DNA from: Snodgrassella alvi_G
GTDB lineage: Bacteria; Pseudomonadota; Gammaproteobacteria; Burkholderiales; Neisseriaceae
Assembly: GCA_946478525.1 (NCBI GenBank)
Contig: CAMLCH010000008.1
Location: 5,888 to 69,887 of the forward strand
DNA length: 64,000 nt
Direction: 5' to 3'
The position numbers and the translations under genes are program-made. This document shows positions 55,190 through 64,000 of the stretch, piece by piece. Position 1 is the stretch's first letter; every line of letters begins with the position of its first letter. The notes under the pieces were generated by a model. That model did no database searches. It was given only the letters and a program-made list of their open reading frames with translations, and was not told the origin of the DNA.

Positions 55190-55900
55190 ATGCAAAAATA
55201 TCATGAGCTGATTGGACGCTGGCAAAAGATTATGCAGGATATTCAACAAACACGCCAGCAAACTGGTGCAACTCAGCCAGTACAACTGATTGCCGTCAGT
55301 AAAACATTTCCGGCAGAAGAAATTGCTGCCCTTTTTCATGCTGGACAACATGACTTCGGCGAAAATTATATACAGGAATTCATTGATAAATCGGCTCACT
55401 TAGCTGATTTACCCATTATCTGGCATATGATCGGACATATTCAGTCAAATAAAAGTCGTATTGTCGCGCAAAGAGCACAATGGGTACATACTATTGATCG
55501 TGAAAAGATTGCCCGTCGCCTGCATGATCAGCGTCCGCCTCATTTGCCACCCTTAAATGTCTGCATTGAAATCAATATTGCTGCCGAAAAAAATAAACAT
55601 GGAATTGCCGCCACCAAAGAAGCATTATTGACACTGGCAACAACGATTACTTCGTTACCACGTCTGAAATTACGTGGCCTGATGTGTGTAGCGAAAGCCG
55701 ATAGCAGTCAGAAAGAATTACAAAATCAATTTAACCACATGCATACATTATTGCAATTACTGAATCAAAACGGATTTAATGCAGACGTGTTATCTATGGG
55801 AATGAGTGCAGATATGAACACAGCTATAGGCTGTGGTGCAACCCATGTCCGCATTGGCAGTGCTATATTTGGACACCGACAATATGCTGAAAATAAATAA
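55190..55900 (+). CDS. yggS: YggS-family PLP homeostasis protein
   Basis: About 236 residues from ATG at 55190 (MQKYHELIGRW), with GGAAGCAGG upstream; a TTG at 55169 is less likely. A PLP-binding barrel like alanine racemase's N-domain but without a catalytic partner: LIAVSKTFPAEEIAAL (PLP lysine), DFGENYIQEF, WHMIGHIQSNKSR and LSMGMSADMNTAIGCGATHV, then RIGSAIFG. It is divergent from pilT, a conserved arrangement. With pdxY nearby it points to vitamin B6 handling. Confidence 0.94.
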   Translation: MQKYHELIGRWQKIMQDIQQTRQQTGATQPVQLIAVSKTFPAEEIAALFHAGQHDFGENYIQEFIDKSAHLADLPIIWHMIGHIQSNKSRIVAQRAQWVHTIDREKIARRLHDQRPPHLPPLNVCIEINIAAEKNKHGIAATKEALLTLATTITSLPRLKLRGLMCVAKADSSQKELQNQFNHMHTLLQLLNQNGFNADVLSMGMSADMNTAIGCGATHVRIGSAIFGHRQYAENK

Positions 55901-56521
55901 GTCTGGAACGATCAGCTTGCTGTGACAGCCATAAATTTATGCTAACTAAATATAAATTCAGACATATTAATGAAATATATTTCATTTATGATCAAGTTAG
56001 ATTTGCAAATTAACTGCTAAGATAAAAAATTAGCAAAAATTCTTATTTTTTATCATAAAACTGATAAAAATTTATATTCACCAATTTAATTTACTTCGTT
56101 GATGGTAATATCGCAGTAGAGTTATCCCATACAAACAAATCTGGGCAATAAATTGTTTTGTCAGTAGTAAAACAGTACCTACATAATACTATTTTTCTAT
56201 CAGATATACACAAATTTTCTGATCAGTTAAATATTCTATTCCGAAATTTGATATTTACGAACAATAAGTTATAAATTTAACATAGTTTACTAGCATTTGC
56301 TTTTTGTTCGTAAATATCTGTTCTAATTCTGCCTTTTCTATCGAATCAGGAGTCATTTCCCAATTACCCACTTTAAAAATTTTTCAGTCCACTTATAGCT
56401 TATATGGCTAATATTAACTGATCTTGTTATAAATATTTCGATAATAGAAGATAAAAAAAAATCACTTAGCGTCGAGAACACAATCATACTGAGTCAGACA
56501 TTATGGCAATTGGACGTAATT
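55901..56521. other. AT-rich intergenic region with a long-loop inverted repeat
   Basis: 620 bases between yggS and the pdxY stop, with no gene recognised. It holds a 15-bp perfect inverted repeat, GATATTTACGAACAA at 56250-56264 and TTGTTCGTAAATATC at 56304-56318, separated by 39 bases. The loop is too long for a typical terminator. Confidence 0.5.
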
Positions 56522-57394
56522 TTATGAATCAGCCAATTTTTCTGCTGAGAACCATTGCCGTGGACGAACAATTTCATCCTGTGCAGCCACAATCTGTAAT
56601 TCATATTGCTGACGATGCAATGTTTCTAACATTACCGCATAAACCGCGGAAGTCGTATGCTCAAGCGTTTCCACTAATGATTTGCCAGAAAGATAATTAG
56701 CCAGAAATATTCCACTGGTCATATCACCTACACCAACAGGTTGTCGTTCACCAAAATCAACTAAAGGACGATGGATATGCCATGCACTATCATGTGTTAC
56801 TAACAACATTTCAAAACGATCAGTCTGATAACCGGCACGACTTAAATGTTTAACTAATACAGCTTTAGGACCTTTAGCACATAAAACCCTACTGGCGGCA
56901 ACCGCTTCAGCAACATTATGAATGCGCTTTCGACCATTTAACTCTTCCAACTCATACAAATTTGGTGCAATCATATCGCTAACTGATAATGCCGTATTAC
57001 ATAGAAATTCGGCTACACCGTCAGCCACGATACAGCCTTTTTCCGGATGCCCCATTACCGGATCACAAAAATAAATGGCATTAGGATTAGCCTCCTTAGC
57101 CTTTTTGACAATTTCAACAATTGCAGTACCCTGTTCTGCTGAGCCCATATAACCACTCAATACAGCATCACAATGTTTAAGTTCACCAATCTGAGCTATA
57201 CCGTCCACTATATCCAGTAAATGGGACGGAGCCATGACAATACCTTTCCATTGTCGATATTGGGTATGGTTAGAAAACTGCACTGTATTCAATGGCCACA
57301 CATTAACACCCAGACGACGAATAGGAAATACAGTTGCACTGTTACCGGCGTGACCGAAAACTACATGAGATTGAATGGAAAGTATATTTTTCAT
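56522..57394 (-). CDS. pdxY: Pyridoxal kinase PdxY
   Basis: 290 residues of the ribokinase-like fold: MKNILSIQSHVVFGHAGNSA at the N-terminus, IYFCDPVMGHPEKGCIVADG, PNLYELEELNGR and GVGDMTSGIFLANYLSG with the catalytic Asp. It phosphorylates pyridoxal to PLP in the salvage pathway. The length and the FGHAGNSATVFPIRRLGVNV motif favour PdxY over PdxK. Confidence 0.93.
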   Translation of the reverse strand: MKNILSIQSHVVFGHAGNSATVFPIRRLGVNVWPLNTVQFSNHTQYRQWKGIVMAPSHLLDIVDGIAQIGELKHCDAVLSGYMGSAEQGTAIVEIVKKAKEANPNAIYFCDPVMGHPEKGCIVADGVAEFLCNTALSVSDMIAPNLYELEELNGRKRIHNVAEAVAASRVLCAKGPKAVLVKHLSRAGYQTDRFEMLLVTHDSAWHIHRPLVDFGERQPVGVGDMTSGIFLANYLSGKSLVETLEHTTSAVYAVMLETLHRQQYELQIVAAQDEIVRPRQWFSAEKLADS

Positions 57395-57908
57395 AAGAAT
57401 GCCTTTTTCGATCCAGTGAGTGTTTACCCGGCGGAGTTCATAAAAATCTGATAATCAGCTAAACATGCTAAACGAAGCTGATTATACTCAGATTATAGTG
57501 ATTCGGATAAATCATTACTTATATCAACGCCTCAGCTCAGAATCTTGCTTTTCATACCTGTATACACACTAATCACGACATAATTTGTCCGAATTTATCT
57601 ATAGCGTCGCTAAAACAATACGATATAAAATTTATTTACAAAAACATTCAAATATTCTTGTGACAGCTTAAACTTCATACTTTGTTTTCTATATAGCTAA
57701 CTGTTTTATACATTAGTATATATACATAAATATATTGCATATCATGGCTTAAAAAAAACAGATTCTGATTGCAGAACATAAATCTGACAATAGTTGAACT
57801 GAATTTAATTATAACCTTCAAATTACTTCAAAAACATAAGTGTTTGTATTTACCATATCTGATAATTTTACTGAACAAATAAAACTAGTTCATAAGCAAT
57901 AAAAAACG
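57395..57908. other. AT-rich intergenic region
   Basis: About 510 bases between the pdxY start and the terminator of the next gene. No gene or structured RNA recognised. Confidence 0.4.
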
Positions 57909-57940
57909 AAAAAGCCAGTTTTAAAAGCTGGCTTTTTTTT
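57909..57940 (-). terminator. Rho-independent terminator of the VWA lipoprotein gene
   Basis: AAAAAGCCAG and CTGGCTTTTT form a stem with an A/T loop; on the minus strand a T-run follows. It lies 90 bases downstream of the VWA gene. Confidence 0.75.
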
Positions 57941-58027
57941 ATTATAAAATTATTTCGTTCAGTAATTTCTGTTCATTTTCTATTAGAAATAAAATTTAAT
58001 ATGCTACTGAATCATGCCTTAGTTGTG

Positions 58028-59668
58028 TTAATCTTCCAGTGCAGCTGCCTTTCTGACTAATTTTACAAATTCAGCGCGATAGCCATGCTTATCCTCACCT
58101 TTGGCATTATTCGCCCAGTTTGCTATCTGCTGATAAGATGTTTTAGACAATTCAGGATTATTACGCAATTTTTGTCCGTATGCTGCTACTGCGGCCATAA
58201 ACCGTGTTTCTACTCCGGCGTTAGCAAAAGAACTGGCCAGAGCTTTCTTTTCTATAGGCAGAGAAGCCAATTCACTTTTTTGACCATGTGGTGCTTTCCA
58301 GCGTAATTTAAGAAAAGCAATTTCATTATTATTTGCATTTATAACTGGTGCTGATTTTTTGTTCTGATAACGTAAAGGATCAATACTTGGTTTACCACCG
58401 GCCAGCGTCAGTTCATATAAAACCGTCAGCTTTTTCCCCGCACCAATATCACCTGCATCAACTTTATCATTATTAAAATCTTCCTGCTTTAACTGCCGTT
58501 TTTCATAACCAATCTGGCGATACTCGAGTACCTGAGCCGGGTTAAATTCGATCTGAGCTTTGACATCTTTAGCTACCGTAACCAAAGTGGCACTCATCTC
58601 CTCCTGCAATACCTTTTGCGCTTCTTCGAGACTATCGATATAGCTGTAATTACCATTACCTACATCGGCAATCTGAACCATCATTGCATCATTGAAATTA
58701 TTAGTACCAAAACCAAGTGTGGATAATGTTATACCCTTTTCTTTTTCTCTGCTGACAAATGCTTTCAGCTCTTCTATGCTATTAATACCAACATTAAAAT
58801 CACCATCAGTAGCGAGCAATATCCGATTGATTCCACCGTTTACTTTGCCCCGTTCAGCCATCTTGTAAGCCAGCTGCAGCCCTTCTCCACCAGCGGTACT
58901 GCCCCTAGCTTCAAGTTTATTAATGGCAGCCAAAATTTTGGCTTTATTACTACCAGATGTGGATTCCAGCGCCACTCCGGCACTTCCGGCATAAGTAACA
59001 ATAGAAACCTTATCTTGCGGACGCAGTTCATTTACCAGTAACTTTAATGACTGTTTAAGCAAATCCAGTCTGTCTTTACCACTCATCGAACCGGATGTAT
59101 CTATCAGAAAAACAAGATTCGACGGCGGTAATTGATTAAAATTGACATCATTTGCCTTAATATTAACTCTTAACAGAACCTTATCTGCGTTCCATGGGCT
59201 GGGTGCCAGCTCATAACTGGCAGAAAAAGGAGAACCTGTTAGTGACGTTAATTTCTCATTCGAAGCGCTTGGAAAATAATTAATGAACTCTTCTACTCTC
59301 ACCGCATCAGGATGAGGCATCCGACCTTGGGTGATAAACCGTCGGCTATTTGCATAACTGGCTGTATCCATATCCAGGCTGAATGTACTGACGGGTTCAG
59401 CAACTACCTGTTTTATCGGGTTATCAGAATATTTTTTATATTGCGCAGTATCCGGCTGCTGAGTTTCAACTAAGGTTGGACTCAGAGAGTCTGCCTCCCT
59501 AAATCCTATTCTAGAACTCGAAGTCTCATATCCCGCTGACATTTTAGCATAGCGACCATCTAATTGGTTGCCGGTGCTAATCGTATCACAAGCACTCAGT
59601 ATGCTGGTTAATAACACCATGATCAAACCATAAGAAGTTTTTCGACCTATTGATTTTATTTTTAACAT
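58028..59668 (-). CDS. VWA-domain lipoprotein (YfbK-like)
   Basis: 546 residues with a lipoprotein signal (MVLLTSILSACDT, lipobox LSAC). An N-terminal region (SLDMDTASYANSRRFITQG and HPDAVRVEEFINYF) matches the YfbK family. A von Willebrand A domain follows, with the metal site FLIDTSGSMSG, the motif ATDGDFNVG and LSTLGFGTNNFND; the DUF3520-like C-terminal domain ends the protein. Anchored in the envelope, it probably mediates metal-dependent protein contacts; function unknown. A single gene. Confidence 0.88.
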   Translation of the reverse strand: MLKIKSIGRKTSYGLIMVLLTSILSACDTISTGNQLDGRYAKMSAGYETSSSRIGFREADSLSPTLVETQQPDTAQYKKYSDNPIKQVVAEPVSTFSLDMDTASYANSRRFITQGRMPHPDAVRVEEFINYFPSASNEKLTSLTGSPFSASYELAPSPWNADKVLLRVNIKANDVNFNQLPPSNLVFLIDTSGSMSGKDRLDLLKQSLKLLVNELRPQDKVSIVTYAGSAGVALESTSGSNKAKILAAINKLEARGSTAGGEGLQLAYKMAERGKVNGGINRILLATDGDFNVGINSIEELKAFVSREKEKGITLSTLGFGTNNFNDAMMVQIADVGNGNYSYIDSLEEAQKVLQEEMSATLVTVAKDVKAQIEFNPAQVLEYRQIGYEKRQLKQEDFNNDKVDAGDIGAGKKLTVLYELTLAGGKPSIDPLRYQNKKSAPVINANNNEIAFLKLRWKAPHGQKSELASLPIEKKALASSFANAGVETRFMAAVAAYGQKLRNNPELSKTSYQQIANWANNAKGEDKHGYRAEFVKLVRKAAALED

Positions 59669-59977
59669 AAAAATTCTTTATTTATCAGATAAAATTATAT
59701 TATTAACATATTGGTTGAATTAATACCAGTGATTTTAATTATTGCTTATCAGCCTTAGAAAACATTTGAATCAGTAGAATAAGGTATTAATTAGTTAAAA
59801 TTTAACGGCTCTATCCGATGCTACAATTAATATTGGTTTTATCCATTACACTTTTAACCCATAATTGAGCTAATATTGAATATAAGATTTTTTAGAACTA
59901 ATATTGTTTGAATTTATTTAATTCAAACAATACTACTAATTAAATTAATTATTTTTATAAAAACAGAGGAAAGTTGT
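59669..59977. other. Intergenic region between divergent VWA gene and proC
   Basis: About 310 AT-rich bases holding the promoters of the two divergent genes. No clear motif was identified. Confidence 0.4.
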
Positions 59978-60772
59978 ATGAAGGTATATTTTCTTGGTGG
60001 TGGTAATATGACTTCAGCTATCGTAGCCGGTATGACTAAGCATGGTGGCTATGAGATTGAAGTAATTGATCGTAATCAAGATAAACGACACTATCTGAGC
60101 AGCTGTTATCAGGTACGTACCAGTGACAAATTAACTGAACTGGCAGCCACAGATATACTGATATTGGCAGTTAAACCACAAGATATGCAGCAGGCTACAG
60201 CCGGTATCCGGCTTAACGGTGCACTTGTATTAAGCATAGCCGCCGGCTTAACAATCAATACTTTAAGTCAGTTTCTGGGTAATCATCAGCGTATTATCCG
60301 AATTATGCCTAATACTCCCTGTCAGATAGGACTAGGAATTTCCGGTATATTTGCACCGTCAGGCATAAGTGCAGCAGACAAAGCTGTGGCTGAGAATATC
60401 ATGCGTACAACAGGTGAAGTGATATGGCTGGAAGACGAAAACAGCATTAATCGCATCGCCGGTATCAGTGGCAGTGGTCCGGCTTATGTCTTTTATTTTC
60501 TTAATGCATTGCAACATGCTGCCATACAGCAGGGGTTCAATCCTGAAGAAGCTTACCGTTTAACTCTTGGTACCTTCAAAGGCGCTGTAAATCTGGCAGA
60601 ACAATCCGGCTTGGAATTTAGTCAATTACAAAAAAATGTCACCTCTAAAGGTGGTACTACATTTGCAGCCACCTCAGTATTCGATCAGCATCACTTAACG
60701 CAAGTAATAATAGATGGTGTGACCGCCAGTGTTGTCCGTGCTGAAGAAATGCAACAACAACTTACTCCTTAA
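59978..60772 (+). CDS. proC: Pyrroline-5-carboxylate reductase
   Basis: 264 residues. The N-terminal nucleotide-binding fold VYFLGGGNMTSAIVAGM and ILAVKPQDM come first. IIRIMPNTPCQIGLGISGIF, GISGSGPAYVFYFLNALQ and TSKGGTTFAA form the catalytic and dimer regions. It performs the last step of proline synthesis. AGAGGAAAG lies upstream of the start. The next gene, yggT, starts eight bases after the stop; the yggS-proC-yggT neighbourhood is conserved although yggS is here about 4 kb away. Confidence 0.96.
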   Translation: MKVYFLGGGNMTSAIVAGMTKHGGYEIEVIDRNQDKRHYLSSCYQVRTSDKLTELAATDILILAVKPQDMQQATAGIRLNGALVLSIAAGLTINTLSQFLGNHQRIIRIMPNTPCQIGLGISGIFAPSGISAADKAVAENIMRTTGEVIWLEDENSINRIAGISGSGPAYVFYFLNALQHAAIQQGFNPEEAYRLTLGTFKGAVNLAEQSGLEFSQLQKNVTSKGGTTFAATSVFDQHHLTQVIIDGVTASVVRAEEMQQQLTP

Positions 60773-60780
60773 GGTGTGCT

Positions 60781-61344
60781 GTGTTAAGTAAATTAATATA
60801 TTTGTGTGCAGACGCACTGGCAATTTTATGTTGGGGCAGACTTTTACTACAATGGGCTAAACTGCCGTTTTTACACCCTTTAGCCCAGTTCTGTATCAAA
60901 GGATCCAACTGGCTGGTGCGACCATTACGTAAAATTTTACCACCACTGGGACGCTGGGATAGTGCATGTATCATGGCAGTGGTGCTTATTTATTATCTGG
61001 CCACATTATTAAATCTATTTGGCGAACTAGCTCGCCAGAATATTGATACACGGATTATCGTCGCCAATCTGCTGATCACCCTAATATTTGCTATGAAGGC
61101 ATTATGCTACACTTTATTTCTGGGACTATTTGTGCGCATGTTTTTAAGTTTCAGTAAACCTTATTCCATTTTATTACTCACTTTGCAGCGTATCTATATT
61201 CCTCTGACACGCCCATTCAGCTTTTTACGTATCGGTAATTTTGACTTTTCAGCCACAATTCTATTAATCGTTTTATATTCATATTTGGAATGGTGCTTTC
61301 CCTATTTACGCAACCAAATTTCTTTCTGGCTGGTAACAAGTTGA
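60781..61344 (+). CDS. yggT: YggT family membrane protein
   Basis: 187 residues, very hydrophobic, with two copies of the YggT unit (membrane span, then a conserved loop). The loops read GSNWLVRPLRKILPPLGRWD and LQRIYIPLTRPFSFLRIGNF. It starts with TTG or GTG-like initiation right after proC (annotated here at 60781, GTG). Implicated in envelope or osmotic stress, with no defined activity. Co-transcribed with proC. Confidence 0.88.
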   Translation: MLSKLIYLCADALAILCWGRLLLQWAKLPFLHPLAQFCIKGSNWLVRPLRKILPPLGRWDSACIMAVVLIYYLATLLNLFGELARQNIDTRIIVANLLITLIFAMKALCYTLFLGLFVRMFLSFSKPYSILLLTLQRIYIPLTRPFSFLRIGNFDFSATILLIVLYSYLEWCFPYLRNQISFWLVTS

Positions 61345-61501
61345 GCTTATCCAATACAAATTTACTAATCAGAATAAAAAAACATGCTATTATGCCCGAA
61401 CTTTTTTAATAGCCTGACAGCAACCGCTGAATAGAGATTGATGAACATTGTTGTCATTTGGCTAATTGCTTAATAAAGCTACGTAAAAGGAATACCATAC
61501 A

Positions 61502-61918
61502 ATGGCAAAACTCACTGAAAAAGACATTCTGGCCTGGAATGGCCCTGAAGAAGAGTACATGAATGAAGATCATCAGGCTTTCTTTCGTGACTTGCTGTTG
61601 AAACTTCAGGATGAACTGATTCACAACGCTACTAATACTGCTGATCATCTGCAGGAACAGGCGGCAACACCTGATCCTGCAGATCGAGCAACACTTGAAG
61701 AGGAGTATGCACTGGAACTGCGTACCCGTGATCGCGAGCGCAAGTTACTGAGTAAAATACAGGCATCACTGCGCCAGATCGATGAAGGCGATTATGGCTT
61801 TTGCAAAGATACCGGCGAACCCATTGGCTTAAAACGCTTACTAGCCCGTCCTACTGCAACCTTATCAGTAGAAGCTCAGGAACGCAGAGAGCGAATTAAG
61901 AAACAATATATTGATTAA
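61502..61918 (+). CDS. dksA: RNA polymerase-binding transcription factor DksA (zinc-less type)
   Basis: 138 residues. The coiled-coil with acidic tip DPADRA (Asp58, Asp61) and the ELRTRDRERKLL segment match E. coli DksA, which inserts into the RNA polymerase secondary channel and works with ppGpp. The zinc-finger region reads FCKDTGEPIGLKRLLARPTA then TLSVEAQERRE: only Cys101 remains, and the other three zinc ligands are Thr104, Ser122 and Ala125. Spacing is the same as in E. coli (114/117/135/138), so the fold is probably kept without zinc. AAAGGAAT precedes the ATG. Confidence 0.95.
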   Translation: MAKLTEKDILAWNGPEEEYMNEDHQAFFRDLLLKLQDELIHNATNTADHLQEQAATPDPADRATLEEEYALELRTRDRERKLLSKIQASLRQIDEGDYGFCKDTGEPIGLKRLLARPTATLSVEAQERRERIKKQYID

Positions 61919-62544
61919 AAAATTAACGCCTGGATATCACTTTTTGTATCTGAATTGACATAATGTATTTTATCGGTCGCGTATAATTTATCAAAAGCGG
62001 GAATCTACTGCGGATTTAATCCTATTGACGCCAGTCAATAGGATTGCTTATTTATGAATATCAACAATCTAAATAGGAAAACATTGATCAATTACAGTTG
62101 TGATAATATCTATAATTACTTTCCTGCCAGATGTATGCACTATGCTTAAAAAATAGAATATTACTGTTATTTATAAAGCATAAATTAAATAAATTCGTTT
62201 AATAGACAAGCCGAACGAATAGTACCGAAAATAACCATCTCGGTTACTTGTCTGGCGCTGAGATAATTTGGATAAATTAATTATGATCACAACGCATCTG
62301 CATTAACACACGTATTTATTTGCTAATTTTTAGCAAATATTGCAAATGCAAATCCATCAACCTACAGCGAAAAGATTGCTTTCTCCGCTAGTATTTCATA
62401 CATTCTATTAGAACTGTTTTGCTATCAGGAATAAATTTTGAGGATCAACCATAACTAGTTAACCCTCTGCTTGAATCAGCAAAAAAATTTTATGCCTAGC
62501 AGATAATTAATCAAAACTAGCAAATTAAAGTCTTACTAAACTAG
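61919..62544. other. Intergenic region with a possible small RNA
   Basis: About 625 bases with no protein gene. A -35-like TTGACA (61955-61960) and a TATAAT (61982-61987) are 21 bases apart, longer than usual. They are followed by a 12-bp perfect hairpin AATCCTATTGAC / GTCAATAGGATT with a GCCA loop (62018-62045). This could be the dksA terminator or part of a short transcript. No T-run follows directly. Confidence 0.35.
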
Positions 62545-62880
62545 CTATTTATATGAATGTTTTTTCAGCCATTGCTGCATAAACTTAATTTCCGGTTGTT
62601 GCGCTTTAATAATATTTTGTGCTAAAGCTTTTAATTCGGGGTCTTTACCATATTTCAATTCAATTTTAGCCATATCAATTGCCCCCTGATGATGAGCAAT
62701 CATTCCTTTAACAAAAGAAACATCAGCATCTTTTATCATTGCTGCATCCATCATCGGTTTATGCATTTTATCCATAGCTTCCATGTAGTCACGATTCATA
62801 TTATTTTTTTCCTGTGCTGCTGCATTAAAAGCAGATAACAAACATAAAGAGGCTGTACAAGCCAGAATAGTTTTTTTCAT
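62545..62880 (-). CDS. DUF305 periplasmic protein
   Basis: 111 residues with a signal peptide (MKKTILACTASLCLLSAFNA, cleavage near AAA-QE). The mature part holds the DUF305 hallmark FVKGMIAHHQGAIDMAKIEL and many Met and His residues (MNRDYMEAMDKMHKPMMDAA). These suggest metal binding, often copper, in the periplasm. A single gene; no copper genes lie nearby. An AGGAAA ribosome site lies upstream. From 62881 to 63107 nothing is recognised. Confidence 0.88.
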   Translation of the reverse strand: MKKTILACTASLCLLSAFNAAAQEKNNMNRDYMEAMDKMHKPMMDAAMIKDADVSFVKGMIAHHQGAIDMAKIELKYGKDPELKALAQNIIKAQQPEIKFMQQWLKKHSYK

Positions 62881-63107
62881 ATCAGTTTCCTATGGTGATG
62901 GGTATGAAGCGAAGTTTAGTATTGTAAATACTAATTACTTTTGTTCTTATGTGTTATTAAATTATATAAATTTATATTTTTAAAAGAAAATAATTATCTT
63001 AAAAATTAATAATTAATTAATTATATATTTGATAAAGTAAAGTTATATTCAATTTATGCAGGTAAAATCAGATTCTCAACCCTATTATTGAGCGTTATTT
63101 TTTCTTT

Positions 63108-63428
63108 TTATTGCCAATTATTTAAATTATTTTTAAATATCCATAATTCCATACAAGTAGAAGATATTAATCCACTCCAATTAACGCATTTGTCATATTT
63201 TGTAGGTATACTTAATTGAACTTTACTTTCATATTTATCAATTTGCTGTAAATTGCCTTCTTCATTAAAAATTTTTTTTAAACCATTTCGTTTTCCATTG
63301 TGGATGAATTTTCAACTTAGTTTATCCTGAAATATTTTATCATCCTACGACTATAATGCCGTTAGCATTTTATCTAAATAATATAGAGAATCTCCTTAGA
63401 TTAATAATTCTTCTATATTTATCTTCAT
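63108..63428 (-). pseudogene. Decayed YwqK-like immunity gene, relative of the one at 21119
   Basis: Read on the minus strand from ATG at 63428 to the TAA at 63108, this frame starts MKINIEELL, meets a stop, continues GDSLYYLDKMLTAL and meets further stops. It then gives a clean MORN-variant repeat, GKRNGLKKIFNEEGNLQQI. The plus-strand gene at 21119 reads MKNIEELY, then TIYYLDKELV, then GKQNGIEKVYYSNGNLEQI, the same order and spacing. So this is a broken paralog of that gene, with several stops and an apparent deletion in the middle. It lies 21 bases past the end of the toxin-like frame. Confidence 0.55.
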
Positions 63429-63449
63429 AGTTTTATTATTATAGCCAGA

Positions 63450-64000
63450 TCATTTCTGCACCCAAAGTAAACCCATTTGTTTCTTATTTATCATTTTAGC
63501 TAGGGGAATATTATATTTACGGGCATAGTTCTCAAATTGTTTTGCCCAAAGATCTGTTAATCCTCAGTGTTTAGTCTTTCCCTTTATAGGTTTTATAAAC
63601 ACCGAAAGTTTTTTATCCTCAGCGCCATCTATTTTTACTTCTCCGGTTTCTCCATCCATTACATAATGTAAGGGTAAAAAAGCCGGTGGTTCTCCTATTT
63701 TAGGAAAATTCTTAGGGTCTGTATTTGGAATTCCCTTAACTATGGTAATAATCCAATATTTCTCGTTATTCTGCTTTCCGAAATTTAGTTTAAACACAGG
63801 ACGTCCATCTTCATCTATCTGACCTTCACCGGTTTTCAGATTAATATAGCCTTTTCCCTGTAAGAATTCGAGTACCTGTTGAGGCTTAATTTTCCCAAAT
63901 TTTAGATCTTCATTTACTTCTTTGATTAAATTACCTTGTTCATCGTAATACCGGGAAATACTTACTTTTACGTTTTCACCTATATATGTTTCTTTCTTTT
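63450..64000 (-). pseudogene. C-terminal part of a probable polymorphic toxin, with in-frame TGA, cut by the window edge
   Basis: The frame enters from beyond the right edge of the window (KKETYIGENVKVSISRYYDE) and runs through GQIDEDGRPVFKLNFGKQNN and PKNFPKIGEPPAFLPLHYVM to a TGA at 63564-63566. It continues in the same frame as GLTDLWAKQFENYARKYNIP, LAKMINKKQMGLLWVQK to a second stop at 63450-63452. A single TGG-to-TGA change would explain the first stop. Its place, just upstream of a YwqK-like immunity remnant, suggests the tail of a polymorphic toxin or a gene of that locus. No catalytic motif was recognised. The N-terminal part is outside the window. Confidence 0.5.

Noticed and set aside
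56503..56700. Small plus-strand open frame at the pdxY end
   Set aside because: Lies opposite the conserved C-terminus of pdxY; the minus-strand protein accounts for it.

Overview
This 64 kb window is chromosomal DNA of an AT-rich member of the Neisseriaceae. The gene order tRNA-Tyr/Gly/Thr, tuf, tRNA-Trp, secE, nusG, rplKAJL, rpoBC, rpsLG, fusA, tuf, rpsJ, the cyaY/lptM/lysA block, the pilT-pilU pair, smg-dprA and a zinc-less DksA all fit that family. The low G+C content and bee-gut-symbiont-like gene set point to Snodgrassella; this is an inference from gene content, not from a database search.

Layout. 1-4074: AT-rich leader with a Fur-box-like palindrome, then a translationally coupled pair of ABC exporter-fold ATPases resembling the YbtP/YbtQ and IrtA/IrtB siderophore group. 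4172-9755: modD broken by one in-frame stop, trpE, recA and rhlE. 10113-10250: 4.5S (SRP) RNA with a clear sigma-70-type promoter. 10813-15726: a small secreted protein, tRNA-Arg and tRNA-Glu, a DnaQ/UvrC-like fusion protein, a YhcB/ZapG-like protein, pgpA and thiL. 15931-20130: a PLP decarboxylase, an ATP-grasp ligase and a GNAT/FemAB-like acyltransferase, a possible small-molecule pathway. 20187-21859: a low-G+C polymorphic-toxin remnant, made of a start-less YwqJ-like deaminase toxin tail, a YwqK-like immunity gene and decayed copies. 22032-26285: LysR regulator, cyaY, lptM, lysA and an aminotransferase.

26609-45239 is one long minus-strand block of transcription and translation genes. It holds the tRNA-tuf-secE-nusG-rplKAJL-rpoBC and rpsL-rpsG-fusA-tuf-rpsJ operons, with promoters, hairpins and terminators visible. 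The two tuf genes encode identical proteins and look identical at the DNA level. The str operon ends after rpsJ with a terminator, so the rest of the S10 operon is not attached here. 45310-57394 carries housekeeping genes: ferredoxin, rsmD, topA, smg, dprA, ruvC, murU, pilU, pilT, the YggS-type PLP-binding protein and pdxY. 58028-62880 has a VWA lipoprotein, proC, yggT, dksA and a DUF305 protein. The right edge (63108-64000) is a second decayed toxin-type locus on the minus strand. Its broken immunity-like gene belongs to the same family as the one at 21119.

The most unusual material is the pair of decaying polymorphic-toxin/immunity loci, the unassigned decarboxylase/ATP-grasp/GNAT group, and the single stop codon in an otherwise intact modD. 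No insertion sequence, prophage or CRISPR array was seen.
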